10,898 nt of DNA from NCBI GenBank assembly GCA_900313185.1, contig OMQI01000103.1, forward strand, positions 1 to 10,898, read 5' to 3'. Positions 6,551 to 10,898 of the stretch are shown in pieces. The DNA is from an uncultured Rhodospirillaceae bacterium (GTDB taxonomy: Bacteria; Pseudomonadota; Alphaproteobacteria; RF32; CAG-239). The notes below the pieces were generated by a model. It was given only the letters and a program-made list of their open reading frames with translations. It was not told the DNA's origin and made no database searches. Made by a program: the position numbers and the translations under genes. Every line of letters begins with the position of its first letter. Positions within the stretch are counted from its first letter, which is position 1.

Positions 6551-7898
6551 TAGAAATCTCCTTTCCGCTTAAAGAATTGGTGGTGGCCTCTTTAACCTCC
6601 ACATTAATAATTTTATTTATATTATCACTTTTTGTTTCAACGTGCAAGTTCTGCATATACGGAGTTCTGCCGATAAGCTGACCTTTATGACGGCCTTTTT
6701 GTTCCAACAATACCGGCATTGTTTTCCCGATACAATTTTGATTAAACTTTGTTTGATAATCAAATAGAAGTGTTTGCAAGATTTCCAAACGTTCTTTTTT
6801 GACTTTTTCTTCCACCTGATTATCCATCACTGCCGCCGGTGTCCCCGGACGACGACTGTATTTAAACGAAAACGCTTGAATATATTGTACTTTATTTACA
6901 ATATCCAAAGTTTTCTGAAAATCTTCATCGGTTTCCCCCGGAAATCCGACAATAAAATCAGATGACATACCTATTTGCGGATTGGCAATTTTTAATTTTT
7001 CCACTACCCGCAAATAATCCGTGGAATTGTGACGTCTGTTCATCGCTTTCAATATCTTATCGGAGCCTGATTGCACCGGCAAATGCAAATACGGCATTAA
7101 AATATCAATATCTTTATGACAAGCTATTAAATCATCACTCATATCTGCAGGATAAGAAGTAGTATAGCGAATACGTTTCAAACCGTCAATTTCTGCTATC
7201 TTATGCAACAAATAGGCCAAATCACGTTCTTGCCCGTTTTCATCTTCACCGTGATACGAATTCACATTTTGACCGAGCAAATTTATTTCAAGAGTACCGG
7301 TTCTAACCAAACGGCGGGCTTCTTCCAAAACATCTTCAATCGGACGGGAATATTCTGCACCTCTGGTATAAGGAACCACGCAATAGGTACAAAAGTTATT
7401 GCAACCTTCTTGTATTGCCAAGAACGAGCATCCGCCTTTGGCAGTGTTTTCCGGTAAATAATCGAACTTGCTGATTGCTGGAAAATCGGTCTTAATTTCG
7501 CATTGATGTTCTTTATTCGCTTTAACTCTTTTCAGAATGTCTGGAATTGTATGATACATTAACGGTCCCACCGCAAAATCAACAAACGGTGCACGTTTCA
7601 CTATCTGTTCGTCCTCAGCTTGCACGACACATCCAACCACGCCTATAATGGTTTTTTTACCGCTTTCTTCACGTTCTAACTGAATAAGGTGGGCACGCCC
7701 TAAATCAGAGAATAACTTTTCCGCAGCTTTTTCTCTGATGTGGCAAGTATTAAACAATACTATATCGGCTTCGTTTTGTTTGACGGTTTCCTCATAACCT
7801 TCATTTTTAAGCATATCGGCAATACGCAATGAATCATATACATTCATTTGGCAACCGAATGTTTTAATAAAATATTTTTCAGACACTAAAAATCCCAT
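6543..7898 (-). CDS. miaB: tRNA-2-methylthio-N6-dimethylallyladenosine synthase MiaB
   Basis: MiaB is a radical-SAM methylthiotransferase that adds a 2-methylthio group to i6A37 of tRNAs reading UNN codons. The protein has 451 residues. The N-terminal UPF0004 domain supplies the auxiliary cluster cysteines Cys16 (TFGCQMN), Cys52 (NTCHIR) and Cys90 (GVVGC). The radical-SAM motif GCNNFCTYCVVPYTRG holds Cys166, Cys170 and Cys173. A C-terminal TRAM domain follows (about 380-440). Unlike most genes here, the ATG has no recognisable Shine-Dalgarno sequence. A GTG four codons in (7884-7886) is an alternative start, with only GGGA before it. A candidate promoter sits in the 104-base gap upstream. miaB probably begins its own transcript leading into phoH, ybeY and lnt, though no terminator separates it from the cyclophilin gene. 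Confidence 0.97.
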   Translation of the reverse strand: MGFLVSEKYFIKTFGCQMNVYDSLRIADMLKNEGYEETVKQNEADIVLFNTCHIREKAAEKLFSDLGRAHLIQLEREESGKKTIIGVVGCVVQAEDEQIVKRAPFVDFAVGPLMYHTIPDILKRVKANKEHQCEIKTDFPAISKFDYLPENTAKGGCSFLAIQEGCNNFCTYCVVPYTRGAEYSRPIEDVLEEARRLVRTGTLEINLLGQNVNSYHGEDENGQERDLAYLLHKIAEIDGLKRIRYTTSYPADMSDDLIACHKDIDILMPYLHLPVQSGSDKILKAMNRRHNSTDYLRVVEKLKIANPQIGMSSDFIVGFPGETDEDFQKTLDIVNKVQYIQAFSFKYSRRPGTPAAVMDNQVEEKVKKERLEILQTLLFDYQTKFNQNCIGKTMPVLLEQKGRHKGQLIGRTPYMQNLHVETKSDNINKIINVEVKEATTNSLSGKEISNG

Positions 7899-7921
7899 TT
7901 TTAAAAGTTAACTACATACAT

Positions 7922-7952
7922 ATTATCTACGCCAATCATTATTTTTTTTCAA
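7922..7952 (-). promoter_or_regulatory. Candidate promoter for miaB-phoH-ybeY-lnt
   Basis: On the minus strand the 104-base gap before miaB has TTGAAA (7947-7952) and GATAAT (7922-7927, 5 of 6 matches to a -10 box). The spacing is 19 bases, or 17 if TAGATA is taken as the -10. A run of eight A residues starts inside the -35 box. The implied 5' leader would be only about 15 bases and lacks a Shine-Dalgarno sequence, which matches the weak start context of miaB. Confidence 0.35.
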
Positions 7953-8002
7953 CATTTTTTTAATGTTTCTTGCATAGGCAATATTATGTTGCGCATAAAC
8001 CT

Positions 8003-8608
8003 TTAAATATCCGAAATAACCGATATGGATACAATAACATCAGGTTCTTCAACCATTCCGTTCGGCTCGCCACCTTTTTTAAGCATATCTACAAACTCCA
8101 TACCGGAGGTAACTTCACCCCAAACGGTATATTGGCCGTCGAGCCACGGGCAATCTCCGTAACAAATGAAAAATTGGCTGTCGGCAGAATCCGGCATCAT
8201 TGAACGTGCCATTGAAACAATACCACGTTTATGCGGAACTCTGTTAAACTCAGCCTTCAATTTTTTACCGCTACCGCCGGTACCGTCACCACGTGGACAT
8301 CCGGCTTGTGCCATAAATCCGTCGATTACACGATGAAATTTCAATCCGTTATAAAAGCCCTCACGCACCAATTCTTTGATACGAGCTACGTGATTCGGAG
8401 CTACATCCGGCATCATTTCAATTACTACATCACCATACTTGGTGCGCAAAAGCAGAGAGTTTTCGGCATCTTTTACTTTATATGAATGCTTTATTTTCTT
8501 GGCACGAGCATCACTCATACCAAGTTTTTTGGTTTCCTTATTTTCCAAATTTTTGGTATTCGGTTTGGAAATAGTTTTTGTATTTGTTTTACCCAATAAA
8601 TCAGTCAT
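8003..8608 (-). CDS. Cyclophilin-type peptidyl-prolyl cis-trans isomerase, cytosolic, with basic N-terminal extension
   Basis: Cyclophilins catalyse cis-trans isomerisation of peptide bonds before proline and act as folding helpers. The protein has 201 residues with the catalytic core at about 52-201. Active-site residues are visible: Arg93 and Phe98 (FHRVIDGFMAQAG), Gln101, Phe146 (SQFFI) and Trp155 (WLDGQYTVWGEV). There is no signal peptide, so it should be cytosolic (PpiB-like). Residues 1-50 form an extension rich in Lys, Asn and Thr with no match I recognise. The long start is supported by a strong AGGAAG six bases before the ATG, while Met31 has no ribosome binding site. That AGGAAG is itself in one arm of an inverted repeat reaching back to the stop of the upstream gene. 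It lies 40 bases downstream of the ATP-grasp gene, probably in the same message. Confidence 0.94.
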   Translation of the reverse strand: MTDLLGKTNTKTISKPNTKNLENKETKKLGMSDARAKKIKHSYKVKDAENSLLLRTKYGDVVIEMMPDVAPNHVARIKELVREGFYNGLKFHRVIDGFMAQAGCPRGDGTGGSGKKLKAEFNRVPHKRGIVSMARSMMPDSADSQFFICYGDCPWLDGQYTVWGEVTSGMEFVDMLKKGGEPNGMVEEPDVIVSISVISDI

Positions 8609-8611
8609 TTT

Positions 8612-8651
8612 TAACTTCCTTTCGTTTATCTGTTTTATATTTAGGAAGTTA
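8612..8651 (-). promoter_or_regulatory. Inverted repeat predicted to mask the cyclophilin ribosome binding site
   Basis: Read on the minus strand, TAACTTCCT (8643-8651) and AGGAAGTTA (8612-8620) are perfect 9-bp inverted repeats around a 22-base loop. The first arm begins with the UAA stop of the ATP-grasp gene and the second contains the Shine-Dalgarno sequence of the cyclophilin gene. In RNA the stem would hide the ribosome binding site until a ribosome reaching the upstream stop codon opens it. There is no U-run after the stem, so it is not a terminator. The repeat is seen directly; the regulatory role is inferred. Confidence 0.5.
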
Positions 8652-9605
8652 TTTTGCGTTATTCAAGACAAAATCCACACGTTCTTCCGCACTTAAATTT
8701 TTCGGATAATATTTATCCACGTTTTTAATGACTTCCTTTAAACCTCTGCCGTTTGCTATTTGAATAGCCAACCCCGGTCGAGCATTCAATTCCAACATCA
8801 TCGGACCACGAAATTTATCCAACACAATATCTGCGCCCAAATATCCCAAACCGGTCATTTCATAGGCCTGAGCACCTATCATTAAATGTTCTTTCCACAT
8901 CGGAACCTGTAATGTCATTAAATCTACATTGGTGTCGGGGTGAATTGCTACCGGTAAATTATGCAATACCGCACGCAAAGCTTTTCCGGTACTGATATTC
9001 AATCCCACGCCCACGGCTCCTTGGTGTAAATTGGCCCTGCCGTCTGATTCTTTGGTGGCCAAACGCATCATTGACATCACCGGATACCCTTTGTAAATAA
9101 TCAACCTTACATCAGGAATACCCTGATAGCTGAACTTTTCAAATGCATCGCTGAAATGCACCAATTCTTCAATAAGAGCAACATCATACTGACCGCCAAG
9201 GCTGTACAGTCCGCTCAAAATATTGGATATATGTTGATAAACCTCGTGAAAACCCAATTTTTTGCCCGATGTGGTGGTAAATACTCCGTCTTTATAACTT
9301 TTAATTACCAGTACACCCTTGCCTTGACTGCCGTGCGCCGGCTTAATTACAAATTCTGTCTGACCTTCGACAATTTTGGTTAAATCTTTAACCTCATACT
9401 GATGTTCAATAACTCCTATCATATGCGGAGTATTTATATCAATACCGTTTGCCAATTTTTTTGTTTGTACTTTATCATCTACCAACGGATACGAAGAACG
9501 CTTGTTATTGCGGGATATAACGTAATAATTACGTGCATTCATCCCCAAAACACCGGCTTGGCGAAATTTTTTCGGACTAGAAAATATTTTAAAATATTCC
9601 CACAT
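8649..9605 (-). CDS. ATP-grasp protein, alpha-L-glutamate ligase-related (RimK-related family)
   Basis: This 318-residue ATP-grasp enzyme belongs to the group annotated as alpha-L-glutamate ligase-related (TIGR02291 from memory). RimK relatives join amino acids to a carboxylate through an acyl-phosphate, but the substrate of this group is unknown to me. Family blocks are clear: AGVLGMNARN (17-26), YPLVDDKVQTKKLA (39-52), ATP-binding FVIKPAHGSQGKGVLVI (85-101), IEELV (145-149), GIPDVRLIIYKG (162-173), MMRLATKESDGRANLHQGAV (179-198) and the metal-binding end LGADIVLD with LELNARPGL (Asp259, Glu272, Asn274). The active-site residues look intact. It has no signal peptide or membrane segment. It starts one base after the stop of the transglutaminase/7TM gene, with AAGGA eight bases before the ATG. 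This is tight coupling, and the pair probably acts together at the inner membrane. Confidence 0.9.
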   Translation of the reverse strand: MWEYFKIFSSPKKFRQAGVLGMNARNYYVISRNNKRSSYPLVDDKVQTKKLANGIDINTPHMIGVIEHQYEVKDLTKIVEGQTEFVIKPAHGSQGKGVLVIKSYKDGVFTTTSGKKLGFHEVYQHISNILSGLYSLGGQYDVALIEELVHFSDAFEKFSYQGIPDVRLIIYKGYPVMSMMRLATKESDGRANLHQGAVGVGLNISTGKALRAVLHNLPVAIHPDTNVDLMTLQVPMWKEHLMIGAQAYEMTGLGYLGADIVLDKFRGPMMLELNARPGLAIQIANGRGLKEVIKNVDKYYPKNLSAEERVDFVLNNAK

Positions 9606-9606
9606 T

Positions 9607-10898
9607 TTATTTATCCTTAATCAGCGGTGCAAAACGTTTCAATTCGACAATTCGGTATCCGGTATATGTTCCCAATAACATTACAATGAAAAGAATAACC
9701 AAATTCCATTCGTTAAAGGCAAACATAATATAACGAATATATTCGTTGCTGAGTACAAAATATGTAAATATTGCCACCAGCGAAGTATTTATGATTTGCT
9801 TTGTAGCATTTCTGGCACCGTCTTCCTCCCAAGTAATCGAAGCTCGTTCAATAATCCACGCCGTAATAATAATCGGGAAAAATACAGCCGAAGCGGCAAT
9901 TTTGAAATCATACTGGTAGCCTAAAACCGTCAACACCTGCATAATCAAAATCACAAAAATAACCACTGCGGAAATTCTCGGAACCAACAACAAATTAAGT
10001 CTGGTTAATGTTGCTCTGATAATAAGTCCCAGCGTTATTATCAAACCATAGCATACCAATCCCGGAATAAAACCGGTTTTAATAAGTGACATTGAAACCA
10101 GCATCGGAGTGAATGTTCCCATTGTGGAAATACCGATAACGTTACGCATAATAACTACGAGCAAAATTCCCAACGGAAAAATCATCAACCATTTCAAGGT
10201 ATTTTGTTCCAACATTGGTAAGTTATAAATGGTAAAATCAAACATTTTGCTATTTTCGTATTTAGCACGGCGTCCGGCCATTTTAAACGAGGATATTGCT
10301 GATTTCAAAACCGAAAACTTAACTTGTGAATCAACTCCGCCGCTGACGTCTAAAAGCGAAACTCCGCCACGTTGAAACAGCACAAAATCCTTAGGTATTC
10401 CGACTTCACCGGTTTTGATATTATAGACTATCCATTTACCGCCTTCATAAACCTCAAGCATTAAATCCGCAGGTGATGACTTCTTCTTTTCATTGAGTTT
10501 TACTCCACGAATAATCCTTGCCGCAATACCTTTGTATGAGAGCAAATAAATTATTTTTTCAGCCATCACCTGACGAGTGGTTTTAATAGGCAGAAACGCA
10601 TCGACCTCAGGAGGTAATATATCGGCATTAAGTGTTTTAATAATTCTTGCTGCAGGTTTTCCTTCTTCTTTGTCCGCCAAATTCCAAATTTCTTCTACCA
10701 AACCTTCCTGTTGCTCATTTTCAAATAAAGGTTTACTCACTTTAGGAGTTTTAGCATCACGTAATTTGCCTAAAACATCTTTATTATCATACAACATAAT
10801 ACGATAATAAACATTTTGCTTGGTTTTACGAGGTTGAGATCTGATAATCATCCGGTCTTTATCAACATCTTTAGCTACTTCATAACCGGAAGCAATTA
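9607..10898 (-). CDS. Inactive transglutaminase-like protein fused to seven membrane helices, 5' end outside the window
   Basis: This is an inner-membrane protein of the family described as an inactive transglutaminase fused to seven transmembrane helices. The reading frame stays open through the window edge, with about 15 more codons upstream of the Met at 10849-10851. That Met is therefore probably internal, and the N-terminal membrane anchor and start lie outside. Counting from it, a soluble domain (1-215) contains YLLSYKGIAARIIRGVKL (102-119), as in transglutaminase folds. It has no Cys and no His, so the usual catalytic triad cannot exist. Seven hydrophobic segments follow at about 219-240, 243-259, 261-280, 292-311, 317-335, 352-368 and 382-400. 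The family-typical GISTMGTFTPMLVSMSLIKTG (240-260) and IERASITWEEDGARNA (334-349) are present. It is followed one base later by the ATP-grasp gene. Its function is unknown; a sensor, scaffold or substrate-presenting role is speculation. Confidence 0.88.
   Translation of the reverse strand, partial: IASGYEVAKDVDKDRMIIRSQPRKTKQNVYYRIMLYDNKDVLGKLRDAKTPKVSKPLFENEQQEGLVEEIWNLADKEEGKPAARIIKTLNADILPPEVDAFLPIKTTRQVMAEKIIYLLSYKGIAARIIRGVKLNEKKKSSPADLMLEVYEGGKWIVYNIKTGEVGIPKDFVLFQRGGVSLLDVSGGVDSQVKFSVLKSAISSFKMAGRRAKYENSKMFDFTIYNLPMLEQNTLKWLMIFPLGILLVVIMRNVIGISTMGTFTPMLVSMSLIKTGFIPGLVCYGLIITLGLIIRATLTRLNLLLVPRISAVVIFVILIMQVLTVLGYQYDFKIAASAVFFPIIITAWIIERASITWEEDGARNATKQIINTSLVAIFTYFVLSNEYIRYIMFAFNEWNLVILFIVMLLGTYTGYRIVELKRFAPLIKDK

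Noticed and set aside
7951..7967. AACATT / AATGTT inverted repeat with a 5-base loop, considered as a terminator for the cyclophilin gene.
   Set aside because: Each arm is only six bases with a single G or C, and neither strand has a T-run directly after the stem. It would not be a stable terminator.
10849..10851. ATG at 10851 (minus strand) as the start of the transglutaminase/7TM gene.
   Set aside because: The frame continues upstream to the window edge with plausible family sequence (ASGYEV before it), there is no convincing ribosome binding site, and family members have an additional N-terminal membrane segment.
1..10898. Search by eye for tRNA genes, CRISPR repeats, insertion-sequence ends, integrase genes or attachment-site duplications.
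   Set aside because: None was seen. The region is compact housekeeping DNA with no direct-repeat arrays or mobile-element genes.

Overview
The window looks like chromosomal DNA of a fairly AT-rich alphaproteobacterium (roughly 40% G+C by eye, not counted). Three things point there: the order miaB-phoH-ybeY-lnt, the order ruvA-ruvB-ybgC, and a cytosolic cyclophilin of the type common in that class (GTGGSGKKLKAEF and SQFFICYGD-WLDGQYTVWGEV motifs). No rRNA is present, so the lineage is an inference. Low-G+C or host-associated alphaproteobacteria would fit. There are no tRNA genes, insertion sequences, CRISPR arrays or phage genes. Coding density is very high, and the longest gap between genes is 104 bases.

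Layout. Bases 1-461 (+) are the 3' end of a nucleotide-sugar gene that resembles UDP-glucuronate decarboxylase, probably the edge of a surface-polysaccharide locus. Bases 550-3499 (+) hold truA, then a tightly overlapping ruvA-ruvB-ybgC set. Bases 3480-10898 (-) hold seven genes transcribed leftward, in the order: inactive transglutaminase/7TM protein (5'-truncated by the window edge), ATP-grasp ligase, cyclophilin, miaB, phoH, ybeY, lnt. The two gene sets converge at 3480-3499, where ybgC and lnt overlap tail to tail by 20 bases.

How the genes fit together. TruA and MiaB modify tRNA. PhoH (YbeZ) and YbeY act in RNA and ribosome maturation. RuvAB is the Holliday-junction branch-migration motor. 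YbgC is a hotdog thioesterase usually linked to the Tol-Pal envelope system, and Lnt completes lipoprotein acylation. Against the usual alphaproteobacterial arrangement, three neighbours are missing: ruvC before ruvA, tolQ after ybgC, and corC between ybeY and lnt.

The least understood part is 8649-10898. An ATP-grasp protein related to RimK-type glutamate ligases lies one base downstream of a membrane protein with a catalytically dead transglutaminase-like domain and seven predicted membrane helices. The pairing is a known conserved neighbourhood in proteobacteria, but to my knowledge its substrate has not been established. Directly downstream, a 9-bp inverted repeat spans the stop codon of the ATP-grasp gene and the ribosome binding site of the cyclophilin gene. 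It looks like a translational-coupling hairpin.
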